The position numbers were made by a program, and so were the translations under genes. The notes below the pieces were generated by a model. It was not told where the DNA came from and did not search any database. It saw only the letters and a list, made by a program, of their open reading frames with translations. Shown here one piece after another: positions 53,126 to 61,651 of a stretch of DNA of 64,000 nucleotides. Position 1 is the first letter of the stretch. Every line of letters begins with the position of its first letter. The stretch is from JASHPR01 sp963808705 (lineage in GTDB: Bacteria > Actinomycetota > Actinomycetes > Streptosporangiales > Streptosporangiaceae), in NCBI GenBank assembly GCA_963808705.1, contig CAWEHB010000008.1, positions 558,001-622,000 on the forward strand, written 5' to 3'.

Positions 53126-53644
53126 TCAGCTGCTGGGCTGCGCGGAGATGAGAGTCTCGCTCACCTCCCCCGCCCGCGGCCCCCCGGTGCTCGGCGGGGT
53201 GGTCCCGGGATCCGTGCTGCTCTCGGCGCGGATCATCTTGCGGATCAGGCTCAGCAGGCAGGCCCGCTCCTCGTTGTCGAGGCAGCGCCAGGGCATGCGC
53301 GCCATGAACTCGTGCTGTACCTGCTCCCGCAGCGCCATGCCCTCGTCGGTGAGCACGAGGTTCTTGATCCGGCGGTCCACGGTGCTGGCTTCCCGCCGGG
53401 CCAGCCCGCGCTTTTCCAGCAGGTCGGCAATTGCGGTCACGAACGAGGGATCGCAGTGCATCTGCCGCCCGAGATCCCGCATGGCCATCGGCGAGGCGAG
53501 CGCCTGCAGGGCCTTCACGCAGAAGGCCGGGACGCCGAAACTCTGCGCGAGCTGCTCGACCTTCGCGATCACTCCCTCGACCAGCTGGCCCATGGCCTCG
53601 AAGATCTCCGAGTCGAGCTGATCCATATCGGATGGCGTTCCCAT
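53126..53644 (-). CDS. MarR-family transcriptional regulator
   Basis: The 172-residue winged-helix protein shows ALQALASPMAMRDLGRQMHC (helices to wing), DPSFVTAIADLLEKRGLARR (recognition helix), TVDRRIKNLVLTDEGMALRE (wing and dimer helix) and a disordered Ser/Pro/Thr tail. MarR proteins repress efflux genes until bound by an inducer. The adjacent DHA2 pump and the TTGAG/CTCAA palindrome just upstream of its start fit autoregulation. It has no phosphate or metal motif. Tail length is variable in this family. Confidence 0.9.
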   Translation of the reverse strand: MGTPSDMDQLDSEIFEAMGQLVEGVIAKVEQLAQSFGVPAFCVKALQALASPMAMRDLGRQMHCDPSFVTAIADLLEKRGLARREASTVDRRIKNLVLTDEGMALREQVQHEFMARMPWRCLDNEERACLLSLIRKMIRAESSTDPGTTPPSTGGPRAGEVSETLISAQPSS

Positions 53645-53695
53645 GTCACCTCCTCCGCTGGCGAGGGCACCGTCTGCATCACGCCGAAAGCTAGG

Positions 53696-53719
53696 CTACT
53701 CAATGTTTGAGTAGCTCAA
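53696..53719. promoter_or_regulatory. MarR-type operator
   Basis: CTACTCAA-TGT-TTGAGTAG (53696-53714) is a perfect 8-bp inverted repeat with a 3-bp spacer; its right half overlaps a second palindrome TTGAG-TAG-CTCAA (53707-53719). Another CTCAA lies at 53760-53764. All are 50-120 bp upstream of the MarR start. Confidence 0.7.
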
Positions 53720-53860
53720 CCTTAGACCCGCTAGGCTGAGCGAGTCAAACTTTTATCAACTCAAGTAATGTGGCGCTCACCACGTCACCAATCAACCACG
53801 ATCATGAACGTGGCCCCTGGCGGGCGCTGGCCACCTCGCCTGATGGAGGCGGCCGCCAGG

Positions 53861-55354
53861 TCAGGCGCCTGTTACCGTCCTTATTGCGGCGGGAAGCGCG
53901 GTGATGATGTCCGAGGCACCGATGGGCGCGCCCTCGGCGGCCAGCCGGCCGGCTATGCCGTGCAGGTACGCGGCCGCGGCTGCGGCCCGAGGCGGGTCGA
54001 GGCCCTGCGCGAGCAGGGATCCGGCCAGGCCGGACAGCACGTCCCCGGATCCGGCGGTGGCCAGCCAGCTCGTCCCGGTGGGGTTGACCAGGACCTCCTG
54101 GTCCGCCGCGGGCGGGGCGATCACCGTGGTCGAGCCCTTCAGCAGCACGGTGCAGCCGAGCTCGGCGGCGGCCCGGGTGGCAAACTCCAGGCGGCGGGCC
54201 TCCACGTCCGCCCGGTCCGCGCCGAGGAGCCGGGCGAGCTCGCCAGCGTGCGGCGTGAGCAGGGTGGGCGCCGGGCGCGGCAGCAGCCCGCGGTGCGCGG
54301 CCAGCAGGGTGATCCCGTCGGCGTCGACCAGCGCCGGGAGGCTGGTCGCGAGGACCGCCGCGAGCAGGCTGGCCGCGACCTCGTCCGTTCCCATGCCCGG
54401 CCCGGCCGCCCAGGCCTGCGCCTGGCCGGCTGCCTCGATGGCCGCCCCGCCCTCCAGCCCGGCGTCCGTGGTGGTGATGACCGCCTCGGGCCAGTGCTGC
54501 CGCACCACGGCCACCGGGACCTTCGACGACACCAGCCGGACCATCCCGGCCCCGCCGCGGATGGCCCCGCCTACGGCCAGCGTGGGAGCGCCGGTGAACC
54601 GGTCGCTGCCGGCCACGATCCCCAGCACGCCGCGCCGGTACTTGTCCGATTCCGGTGACGGGCGGGGCAGCCAGGCCGCGATGTCGGCCGCCTGGGGCGC
54701 CGCGACGTCGGGCGGGCCGAGATAGCCGCCCAGGCCGATGTCCACGCACTCGACTACCCCCGCATACGAGGCGCCGGGATCGATCAGCAGGCCGGGCTTG
54801 AGGGTCCCGAACGTGACCGTCACGTCGGCGCGGACCGCGGCGCCGGCCGCCTCGCCGGTGTCGGCGTCGATCCCGCTCGGCAGGTCGACGGCCACGACCA
54901 GCGCGCGGGCGCGCCCGGCCGCCGCGGCCAGCGACGCAGCCGGCTCGCGCAGGCCGCCCCGCCCGCCGATGCCCAGCAGCCCGTCGATGATCAGGTCGGC
55001 CGCGGCGATCGCCTCCTCCGCGACCCGGCCCGGGGCCTCGGTCAGCCGCCCGCCGCAGCCGAGCAGCGCGGCCGCCCCGCCCTGATGGACGCGCTCGGCC
55101 GCGGCGATGGCGGTGACGACCGCGCCGCGCTCGGCCAGCCGGGCCCCGGCGTACAGCGCGTCTCCGCCGTTGTCCCCGCTGCCGGCGAACACGACCACCC
55201 GGGACCCGTAGACGCCTCCCGCCCGGCGGAGCAGGCCGGCGCACGCCGCGGCCAGGCCGGCGGCGGCCCGCTGCATCAGCGCGCCGTCCGGCAGCAGCGC
55301 CATCAGCGCGCTCTCGGCCGCCCGGACCCCGGCCACGGCGTGCGCGTTCCTCAT
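53861..55354 (-). CDS. nnr: Bifunctional NAD(P)H-hydrate repair enzyme (NnrE epimerase-NnrD dehydratase)
   Basis: ATG 55354 (MRNAHAVAGVRAAESALMAL) gives 497 residues. The N-terminal epimerase domain (about 1-215) has VVVFAGSGDNGGDALYAGAR and VVAVDLPSGIDADTGEA. The C-terminal dehydratase domain (about 225-497) has YRRGVLGIVAGSDRFTGAPT, TLLTPHAGELARLLGADRAD, VLLKGSTTVIAPPAADQEVL and ATAGSGDVLSGLAGSLLAQG with the catalytic Asp. The enzyme repairs damaged hydrated NAD(P)H. In many actinomycetes it lies next to alr; here about 4.7 kb with a peptidase and an efflux pair separate them. Confidence 0.95.
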   Translation of the reverse strand: MRNAHAVAGVRAAESALMALLPDGALMQRAAAGLAAACAGLLRRAGGVYGSRVVVFAGSGDNGGDALYAGARLAERGAVVTAIAAAERVHQGGAAALLGCGGRLTEAPGRVAEEAIAAADLIIDGLLGIGGRGGLREPAASLAAAAGRARALVVAVDLPSGIDADTGEAAGAAVRADVTVTFGTLKPGLLIDPGASYAGVVECVDIGLGGYLGPPDVAAPQAADIAAWLPRPSPESDKYRRGVLGIVAGSDRFTGAPTLAVGGAIRGGAGMVRLVSSKVPVAVVRQHWPEAVITTTDAGLEGGAAIEAAGQAQAWAAGPGMGTDEVAASLLAAVLATSLPALVDADGITLLAAHRGLLPRPAPTLLTPHAGELARLLGADRADVEARRLEFATRAAAELGCTVLLKGSTTVIAPPAADQEVLVNPTGTSWLATAGSGDVLSGLAGSLLAQGLDPPRAAAAAAYLHGIAGRLAAEGAPIGASDIITALPAAIRTVTGA

Positions 55355-55555
55355 GCCGGACCGCCTTGTTCGCCCCGAGCGAACAGCCATCTGGTGCCCA
55401 CGATCATGACCCCAAGCCTGCCATGCCGGTCCGGAGAGAGCGCGGCGACCGCTCCGGAGACCTCCGCCACTCTCAGGCTGGGCGATCCGGGCGCGGGGCC
55501 GGACAGGCCAGAGCACCGGGCCCGCGGGGACCGCGGGCACCGAGCAGAGCCACCT

Positions 55556-55682
55556 CAGCCGGCGCTCACGCCTGACCGGGCGCCGGGACGGCGGGCGGAG
55601 GCATGTCAGCCGGCGCTCACACCCTGACCAGGGTGTCTGGCCGACGGGCGGGGTGACGTCAGCCGGCGCTCATGCCCTGACC
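55556..55682. repeat. Three direct repeats at the 3' end of a LuxR-type gene
   Basis: CAGCCGGCGCTCA followed by C/T-rich CCTGACC occurs at 55556-55577, 55607-55629 and 55660-55682 (51 and 53 bp apart). The third copy is the end of the regulator gene with its stop at 55661-55659; the other two lie downstream of that gene. The rest of the 304-bp gap 55355-55658 shows no gene. Confidence 0.75.
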
Positions 55683-56474
55683 GCCCGCCACGGCCAGGGA
55701 CTGGTGCGCCGCTTCCGCTTCCAGGTCGGCCACCTGGTGTGGCCGGATGGGCCGCACCGTGCTCGCGGCCCGCGCCAGGGGAATGCCGGAGGCGGCCCGG
55801 GCCGCGGGGGTTCCGGCGGTCTGGAGGCCTTCCCCGGAAAACCAGAGCTCGGGCAACCGGTGACGCACGGCGAAGGACGCGGCCTCCAGCCGCGAGTGCA
55901 CGCCAAGCTTGGTGAGCACGGCCTGCAGGTGAGTCCGCACGGTCGTGCGCGACACGCCGAGCCGCTGCACCATCGCCGCGGTGTCCAGCCCTTCGACCAG
56001 CATCATCAGGCACTCCCGCTCCCGGCTGGTCAGGTGCGCGGCGAGCCGGAGCGCCTGGTTCGGCTCGGCTGCGCGCCGGCACGCCGGGACCTGCGGGACG
56101 TCGACCACGACCTCGCCGCGCAGCACGCGCTCGAGCGCGGAGATGAGCGCGCCGATCCCGCGCGACTGGTGCAGGTAACCTGATGCGCCCGCATCCAGCG
56201 CCCGGCCGACCGCCTCATGGCCGGCGCTGGCCCCGAGCACCAGGACGTTCGTGCCTGCGCCGACGGCGAGCAGCCGGCCGATGGTCTCGGCGTCGTCATC
56301 CAGCGGGGCGTTCCGGTCGATCAGGCACGCGTCCGGCCGGTCCCGCCGGACGAGGGCGACCATCTCCGCGGGGTCGCGGGCGACCGCGCTGACCACGTAT
56401 CCGTGCTGGCTGAGGACGGTGGAAAGCGCGTCCAGGAACACTACGTGGCTGTCGCCGAGCACCAGTCTGGCCAC
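55659..56474 (-). CDS. LuxR/NarL-type regulator with an atypical receiver
   Basis: GTG 56474 start, 271 residues. The receiver keeps the phospho-acceptor-type Asp (D53, ACLIDRNAP), but the acidic pair is reduced to LVLGDSHV (Gly-Asp), and the conserved Lys in GYLLKD-like position is replaced in SGYLHQS. The LuxR HTH: HLTSRERECLMMLVEGLDTA, VSRTTVRTHLQAVLTKLGVH and SRLEAASFAVRHRL. The last 45 residues are Ala-rich. No histidine kinase is adjacent, so it may work without ordinary phosphorylation. First gene of the presumed glycan region. Confidence 0.85.
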   Translation of the reverse strand: MARLVLGDSHVVFLDALSTVLSQHGYVVSAVARDPAEMVALVRRDRPDACLIDRNAPLDDDAETIGRLLAVGAGTNVLVLGASAGHEAVGRALDAGASGYLHQSRGIGALISALERVLRGEVVVDVPQVPACRRAAEPNQALRLAAHLTSRERECLMMLVEGLDTAAMVQRLGVSRTTVRTHLQAVLTKLGVHSRLEAASFAVRHRLPELWFSGEGLQTAGTPAARAASGIPLARAASTVRPIRPHQVADLEAEAAHQSLAVAGGQGMSAG

Positions 56475-56823
56475 GCGGTCACCCGCCCATCTCGGCGTGC
56501 GTCACTGTGGCTGGCGCAGCGTCCGGGCGGCCCTGGGGTGTGCCGGATGCCGTGGCGCGCGGAAGGCGTGGCGCCACGGGGATGCTGCGCCCCGGTTCCT
56601 CCCAGTCGGCACGCCACCTGTCGGACAAAGCCGTCATGCCCATGTCCCCCCACCCCACCCGTTGCCGCCCGGCGGCAGGTCTCGAGCTTTCAGATCGGTT
56701 TCGTTAAAAACCGCGGCCGCCCCAGCCCGAACATGCACCCCAACCGGAAGGAATGCTTCCGATCTGCGAACTTCCGGGTGAACCAGCCCCACGTGGTGAA
56801 GACGCCTTCATACCAGCGATCGT
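56475..56823. other. 349-bp non-coding stretch
   Basis: No credible frame. A small hairpin CGGAAG-GAATG-CTTCCG (56745-56761) lies about 65 bases past the glycosyltransferase stop and may be its terminator. GGTTACGGG and its partner-like TGTAACC near 56834-56870 lie in or near the last codons of that gene. Confidence 0.5.
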
Positions 56824-58098
56824 TTACAGCAGGTTACGGGAATGCGAAGATTTTAATCTCATGTAACCAGCGGGAACAGGGGGACAGTACGCCGCCGTGA
56901 GCGCGGCGCGCAACGCAGGCTCGGCGTGCTGGTCGCCCAGCCGGTCCCGGGCGGCCGCGGCCATGCGGGCGGCGAGTTCGGGCGAGTCCAGCAGATACCG
57001 GATGGCGGCGGCCAGCTGGGCGGGCCGGCGCGGCGGGACCAGCAGGCCGGTCTCCCCCGGGACCACGAGGTCGGGAACCGCGTTCACGGCGGTCGCGACG
57101 ACCGGAACGCCGCAGATCATGGCCTCGACCACCACGGTCGGCAGTCCCTCGTAGCGGCTGGGCAGGGCAAAGACGTCGAACGCGGGCAGCAGGCCGAGCA
57201 CGTCCGTGCGCTCGCCGGCCAGGATGACCCGCGGGCCGGACAGCCTCCGGGTGCGGCGGCCGATGCGCTCGGCCAGTTCGCCGCCGCCAACCCAGACGCC
57301 GACCACGTCCGGCCGCCCGAGCTTCTGCAGCGCGGCGATGAAATCCTCGGGCGCCTTCTGGTACGTAAGCCGGCCGACCGCGCCGACCACCGTGGCGTCG
57401 GCCGGCAGGCCGAGCGCGAGGCGGGCGCGCCGCCGGGCCTGCGGCAGGCGGGCGCTCATGCTCGCCCGCACCCGGTCCGGCCCGTCCACCGCGACGCCGA
57501 TGGTGCGGACCCGCTGCGGCGCGATCAGCTCCCGCCGGATGGCCTCCGCGGCCACCCCGCTGCCCACGCACAGGGCCACGTCGGTGATCCGGCCCAGCCG
57601 CCGCTCGATCGACACGTAGGCGGTGCGCCGGGCCGCCGACTGGAACTGGTGGAACGGGAAGCCGTGGAAGGTGTGCACGATCCTGGGCACCCCGGCGCGG
57701 CGCGCGGCCAGGCGGCCCACGGCTCCGGCCTTAGCGCAGTGCGTGTGCACCACGTCGAACTCCCGCTGCCGGAAGATCCGCTCCAGCCGCCCGAGCGCCA
57801 GCAGGTCGCTGCGCGGGGCGATCACCTCGCGCAGCGCCGGCTCGGCCAGGACCTCGATGCCGGCCGCGGCCGCGTCGTCCAGCAGCCGGTCGTCCCCGCG
57901 CCCGGTCACGATCACCGGCACGGCCACCTCGGGGTCCAGGGCCCGGGCCCCGCGCAGGGCGAGCAGGCCGGCCCCGCCCTCGAGCCGGGTGATCACGGTC
58001 GCGACCCGCACCGGCAGGCTGGTCCCGTCGCCGGCGAGTACCCCCGTGCTTGCTTCGGCGCGTTCCCCGGGCCGCGGGCCGGCCCGGCGTCCGGTCAT
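56824..58098 (-). CDS. GT4-family glycosyltransferase
   Basis: Start at ATG 58098, overlapping the stop of the LuxR regulator gene (ATGA); 424 residues. N-terminal domain: VRVATVITRLEGGAGLLALR, FDVVHTHCAKAGAVGRLAAR, RIVHTFHGFPFHQFQSAARR. C-terminal donor domain: VVGAVGRLTYQKAPEDFIAA, VGGGELAERI, VFALPSRYEGLPTVVVEAMI and LVVPGETGLLVPPRRPAQLA. It uses a nucleotide sugar to extend a lipid- or polymer-linked glycan in the cytosol. GPGTSL-type leading residues are not a signal peptide. Coupled regulation with the LuxR gene is likely. Confidence 0.9.
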   Translation of the reverse strand: MTGRRAGPRPGERAEASTGVLAGDGTSLPVRVATVITRLEGGAGLLALRGARALDPEVAVPVIVTGRGDDRLLDDAAAAGIEVLAEPALREVIAPRSDLLALGRLERIFRQREFDVVHTHCAKAGAVGRLAARRAGVPRIVHTFHGFPFHQFQSAARRTAYVSIERRLGRITDVALCVGSGVAAEAIRRELIAPQRVRTIGVAVDGPDRVRASMSARLPQARRRARLALGLPADATVVGAVGRLTYQKAPEDFIAALQKLGRPDVVGVWVGGGELAERIGRRTRRLSGPRVILAGERTDVLGLLPAFDVFALPSRYEGLPTVVVEAMICGVPVVATAVNAVPDLVVPGETGLLVPPRRPAQLAAAIRYLLDSPELAARMAAAARDRLGDQHAEPALRAALTAAYCPPVPAGYMRLKSSHSRNLL

Positions 58099-58814
58099 CG
58101 TCCGTCCGGGCGGAACGGCACCGGGGTCGGGCGGCTTCCCGTGAGCGGTGAGCGCTCGGGAAGCCGCAGGCCAGCGGCGCGCGCGACCCGCACGGCCTCG
58201 AGCCTGCTGTGCACGTCCAGCTTGCTGAAGATGCTGCGGGTGTGGGTGCGGACCGTGTCGGCGGAGATCAGCAGTTCCTCGGCGATCTGGCGGCCGCGCT
58301 TGCCCTCCGCCATGCTCGCCAGGACGTCGCGCTCCCGCGGGCTCAGCACGTCGAGCGGATCGCTGTCCTCCCGGGCTCGGCGGACGTCGTCGCGCAGCTC
58401 GCGCAGGATCTCGCCCAGCATTTCCGGCGGGAACCAGGAATGGCCCTGGCACACCCCGCGGAGCACGGTCTCGAGGTCGTCGGCGCCCTGCTCCTTGGAC
58501 ACCCAGGCCGCCGCCCCGGCCCGCGCCGCCTCCACCGCGTGGGCGATGTCGTGATCGCCGCTGACCACGACCAGGTGTGCCGCGGGCCAGGCCGCCTTGA
58601 GCCGCAGCAGCACCTCGCCGACGGCGAAGCCGAGCGGCTCGACCTCGATCAGGATGACGTCGGGCCGCAGCCAGCGGACCACCTCGGGCAGCTGCGGGTC
58701 ATCGGTGGTACAGCACCCGGCGACCCACAAGTCGGGCGCGGTGGACAGCCGGGAGGCCAGCGCTTCTGTGACCATCCGGTAGTCGTCAACCAGGAGCAGC
58801 CGCCGCACGTCCAC
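58095..58814 (-). CDS. LuxR/NarL-type regulator, phospho-Asp replaced by Glu
   Basis: Taken from GTG 58814 (239 residues); longer in-frame starts exist. The receiver has RLLLVDDYRMV with both acids (D10, D11) and the Lys in AAWVSKEQGAD, but the phospho-acceptor is Glu57 in DVILIEVEPLGF. Glu often mimics phosphorylation. LuxR domain: LSPRERDVLASMAEGKRGRQ, IAEELLISADTVRTHTRSIF and SKLDVHSRLEAVRVARAAGL. It is translationally coupled to the glycosyltransferase gene. It may be permanently active, controlled by its own level. Confidence 0.88.
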   Translation of the reverse strand: MDVRRLLLVDDYRMVTEALASRLSTAPDLWVAGCCTTDDPQLPEVVRWLRPDVILIEVEPLGFAVGEVLLRLKAAWPAAHLVVVSGDHDIAHAVEAARAGAAAWVSKEQGADDLETVLRGVCQGHSWFPPEMLGEILRELRDDVRRAREDSDPLDVLSPRERDVLASMAEGKRGRQIAEELLISADTVRTHTRSIFSKLDVHSRLEAVRVARAAGLRLPERSPLTGSRPTPVPFRPDGR

Positions 58815-59084
58815 TGAACCACTGTGCAATGGCCGAGTGACATTGTCCTCATACAGATGAATGAGGATTCCTCCTCCTGATAAGGGGGGACAACCGCAGC
58901 AACCGGCCACCGATTACCTGGAGCATCTGACGGGCTACTTTACGGATACAAGAGGCGTTAGCGCAGGTCACCCGCCCAGGACGCTATCCTCACTGTTAGT
59001 AATGGCCGAATCCCTTGCTGTAACCAGCCGGGCGGAAGGCGGGCGGAAGGTGGCCGGCGGGCGGCCCGCGGCCGGGTGCCCCGG

Positions 59085-59966
59085 TTACTGCCCGCCGCAC
59101 CCATTGGCGATGGTGTCGGCCAGCGTGGACCAGTAGCTGGGCAGCGCGTCGTAGGGGTTTGCCCCGGCCAGGTTGGTCACGTAGACGTAGCCGGCGTTCC
59201 GGCTCCGGGACAGGCTGACGGCACTGCTGGCCTGCGCGCTCGACGACGCGCCGTAGATGGTATTCGCGAACCTGGTCGCGGGATAATTGTTCGCCCAGCT
59301 GGGCACCTGGGCGTCCTGGTACTGGGCGTACGTCCCCTCGAATACCATCATGACATTGCCCAGCGACATGTATTGCTGGTCCGGATAGATTCCCGGGTTG
59401 AGCCATATCGTGGCTCCCGGGATAATCTTGTGTATGTAACTGGTCAGCTGCTCATAGTAAGAAAGCTCGCTGGGGACTCCGTTGACCGAGTCCAGGAAAA
59501 TGCCGGTTACCCCGTACCAGGCCTTGTAGTTCCTGATGTCGGCCTCGATCTGACCGATGGGGCGCTGCCCGTCGTTGGTCGATGAATACCCCAGGACGGT
59601 GCTGCCCGCGGCCCGTGCCTGCTTGGCGGCGGCCTGGAACCCCGGATTCGGCGCACTGCCCGCGCCCAGGCCCGTGGCGGGATTGAGGATCATGGCGCTC
59701 GGCGCGGGCTTGGTGCCCAGGGCCTGCGCCCACACGCCGGCCGGGAAGTAGGCCGGGACGAAGGCCCTCTGGCAGTGCGACGAACTGCCCTGCGATCTCA
59801 GCACCGCGGTGGTGACGCCCGCGGCGCCGAGCAGGAGGATGACGACGATCACCACGATCGTGGCCGGCCTTCGGGCCAGCGTGCGCAGCCGCTGCCGTGC
59901 GTCCCGCCGCTGCAGGCGCCGCCGCGTCTTCTGCCAGCTGTCCGGCGGGCTTCCGGTCACGGACAT
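59085..59966 (-). CDS. Spherulin-4 family (GH135-like) protein, membrane-anchored
   Basis: The 293-residue protein has a basic N-terminus and one helix (about residues 35-57, ATIVVIVVILLLGAAGVTTA), so its barrel is outside. FVPAYFPAGVWAQALGTKPA, ILNPATGLGAGSAPNPGFQA, GQIEADIRNYKAWYGVTGIF and LDSVNG (catalytic-type Asp), ATIWLNPGIYPDQQYMSLG and MMVFEGTYAQYQ follow the spherulin-4 order. Fungal relatives (GH135, Sph3) cut GalNAc-containing galactosaminogalactan. It sits 30 bp from a second member. Glycan trimming during export is my inference. Confidence 0.8.
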   Translation of the reverse strand: MSVTGSPPDSWQKTRRRLQRRDARQRLRTLARRPATIVVIVVILLLGAAGVTTAVLRSQGSSSHCQRAFVPAYFPAGVWAQALGTKPAPSAMILNPATGLGAGSAPNPGFQAAAKQARAAGSTVLGYSSTNDGQRPIGQIEADIRNYKAWYGVTGIFLDSVNGVPSELSYYEQLTSYIHKIIPGATIWLNPGIYPDQQYMSLGNVMMVFEGTYAQYQDAQVPSWANNYPATRFANTIYGASSSAQASSAVSLSRSRNAGYVYVTNLAGANPYDALPSYWSTLADTIANGCGGQ

Positions 59967-59996
59967 GTCGGCATCAGCCCCGGCCGGTGGCTGTGG

Positions 59997-60707
59997 CTAG
60001 CGCAGCCACGGTGACTCCGGCTGCAGGCCGGCCACGGGCAGGCCATCGTACGGATTGGCCCCGCTGCGGTCGGTGATGTACACCGAGCCGGCCCGGCGCC
60101 GGATGGCAAGCAGGAACGCATGGTCAAAGTTCTCCCGCGGTACCTTGTAAACGACGTGGTAGAAGGTGCTGGCGGGCCGGGAGCGCGTCCAGCGCGGCAC
60201 GGCCAGCTGCAGGTAGGCGCGCCACGGCCCCTCGAACGTGCCGAGCAGGTTGGCGTGCTCGGCGTACGCCTCGAGCGGATGCGCGCCGTGGTTGAACAGC
60301 ACCACCCGCGCTCCGGCGCCCCTGGCGTCGCGGGACAGCGCGGCGTAGTAGCCGAGGTGCTCGGCGGTGACCGAGACCCGGTCAAAGCACACGCCGCTCA
60401 CGGCATACCACTGCAGGAAGAGATCGAGGTCGGCCAGTGCCTCCCGGGCCGGGCGCCGACCGTAGTTGGTGTCCACGTATCCGGCCACCGCCACCCCGAC
60501 CTCGCGCAGGCGGCCGAGCGCGGCATAGTAGGCCGGGTCGGGCTGGGGGCCCGGCCCGTTGGCCAGGTTGAGTATGACCAGCCGGACCTGCTGGGCGCGG
60601 GCGGCCAGCAGCTGCCAGTCGTCCGGGCGGGTATCCGGGCGGAAGTAGGCGGGCACGACCAGCCGCGGTGCCGTCAGCGGTGCGCGGTCCGAAGCTAGCC
60701 TGACCAT
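59997..60707 (-). CDS. Spherulin-4 family (GH135-like) protein, no signal sequence
   Basis: About 236 residues from ATG 60707, overlapping the end of the epimerase gene by 13 bp. Family segments: LVVPAYFRPDTRPDDWQLLA, VILNLANGPGPQPDPAYYAA, VAVAGYVDTNYGRRPAREAL, WYAVSGVCFDRVSV (Asp retained) and VVLFNHGAHPLEAYAEHANL then LGTFEGPW. There is no transmembrane or signal sequence, so it is probably cytosolic, unlike its neighbour. The two may act on opposite sides of the membrane on the same glycan, or one may bind rather than cleave. Confidence 0.78.
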   Translation of the reverse strand: MVRLASDRAPLTAPRLVVPAYFRPDTRPDDWQLLAARAQQVRLVILNLANGPGPQPDPAYYAALGRLREVGVAVAGYVDTNYGRRPAREALADLDLFLQWYAVSGVCFDRVSVTAEHLGYYAALSRDARGAGARVVLFNHGAHPLEAYAEHANLLGTFEGPWRAYLQLAVPRWTRSRPASTFYHVVYKVPRENFDHAFLLAIRRRAGSVYITDRSGANPYDGLPVAGLQPESPWLR

Positions 60708-61606
60708 GGCCTGCCTTCCCACAGATCGGCCAGGGCGGCCGCGAGGTCATGGCGCGGCCGCCAGTCCAGGTCCTGGCGGGCCAGGCTGATGTCGGCCTGG
60801 TTCCACGGCACGTCGCTCGAGCGGGCCGGCCCCGGCGAGTCCTCGTGCACCGGGCCGGCGTACCCGCTGATCGCGATCAGCTCCTTCACCAGGGCGCGCG
60901 CCAGGACCCCGGTGCCGCTGCCCACGTTGAGCACCGCGTGCGGCAGCGCCGGGGCGGCCGCGGCGGCGAGCACCGCGGCGGCGACGTCGCGGGCATCGAC
61001 GAAGTCGCGGACCGCGTCCAGCGAGCCGAGCCGCACGTCGGTGCCGCCGTCCAGGGCCTGGCGCAGCTGCGCGGCCACCCGCCCGGGCAGGCTATTCTCC
61101 GGCGCCCCGGCCCCGACCGGGTTGAACACCCGCAGCACCACGGCGTCGAGCCCGGCCGACCGGGCGAGCTCGACCAGCCGGGTGCCGGCCAGCTTCGTGG
61201 CCCCGTACGTCGCGACCGGCCGGCACGGCGCGGACTCGGCCACGGCCACGCCCGGCTCGACGCGCCCGTACTCGGCCGCGGAGCCAAGGTGCACCAGCCG
61301 GGCCGGCGTGCCGGCCAGCAGCATCGCCCGGACCAGCGCGTAGGTGCCGGTGACGTTGGCGGCCGCCATCAGGTCCGGGCCGCCGGTGGTGGCACCCGCG
61401 CAGTTGGCCACGGCATCCGGCGCCACCGACCCGATCACCTCGGCGATCCGGGCCGGGTCGCCGGCGGCCAGGTCGAGCGCCCGGTGCGCGGGCGCTCCCG
61501 GCTGCTCCGCCCGTCCGGCGGTGACGACCTCCGCGCCCGCCGCGGTGGCCTGCTGCCACACGTGCCGGCCGAGGAACCCGCTCGCGCCGAGGATCAGCAG
61601 CCGCAT
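60695..61606 (-). CDS. NAD-dependent epimerase/dehydratase (extended SDR)
   Basis: The 303-residue SDR has RLLILGASGFLGRHVWQQAT (GxxGxxG), the catalytic YxxxK in VATYGATKLAGTRLVELARS with a Ser in RLVHLGSAAEYGRV, and RVFNPVGAGAPENSLPGRVA. It likely makes or modifies a nucleotide-activated sugar, for example C4-epimerisation or dehydration. The gene stop overlaps the start of the next spherulin gene. The active-site triad is intact and the length is normal. Confidence 0.87.
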   Translation of the reverse strand: MRLLILGASGFLGRHVWQQATAAGAEVVTAGRAEQPGAPAHRALDLAAGDPARIAEVIGSVAPDAVANCAGATTGGPDLMAAANVTGTYALVRAMLLAGTPARLVHLGSAAEYGRVEPGVAVAESAPCRPVATYGATKLAGTRLVELARSAGLDAVVLRVFNPVGAGAPENSLPGRVAAQLRQALDGGTDVRLGSLDAVRDFVDARDVAAAVLAAAAAPALPHAVLNVGSGTGVLARALVKELIAISGYAGPVHEDSPGPARSSDVPWNQADISLARQDLDWRPRHDLAAALADLWEGRPWSG

Positions 61607-61651
61607 AGGGCCTCGCTCCGTGTTAATCCGGGGGGACGCATCCCCCCCCGC

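Noticed and set aside
56507..56900. Plus-strand frames of 66-227 codons upstream of the GT4 end
   Set aside because: No ribosome sites, no conserved segments, antisense to the glycosyltransferase end.
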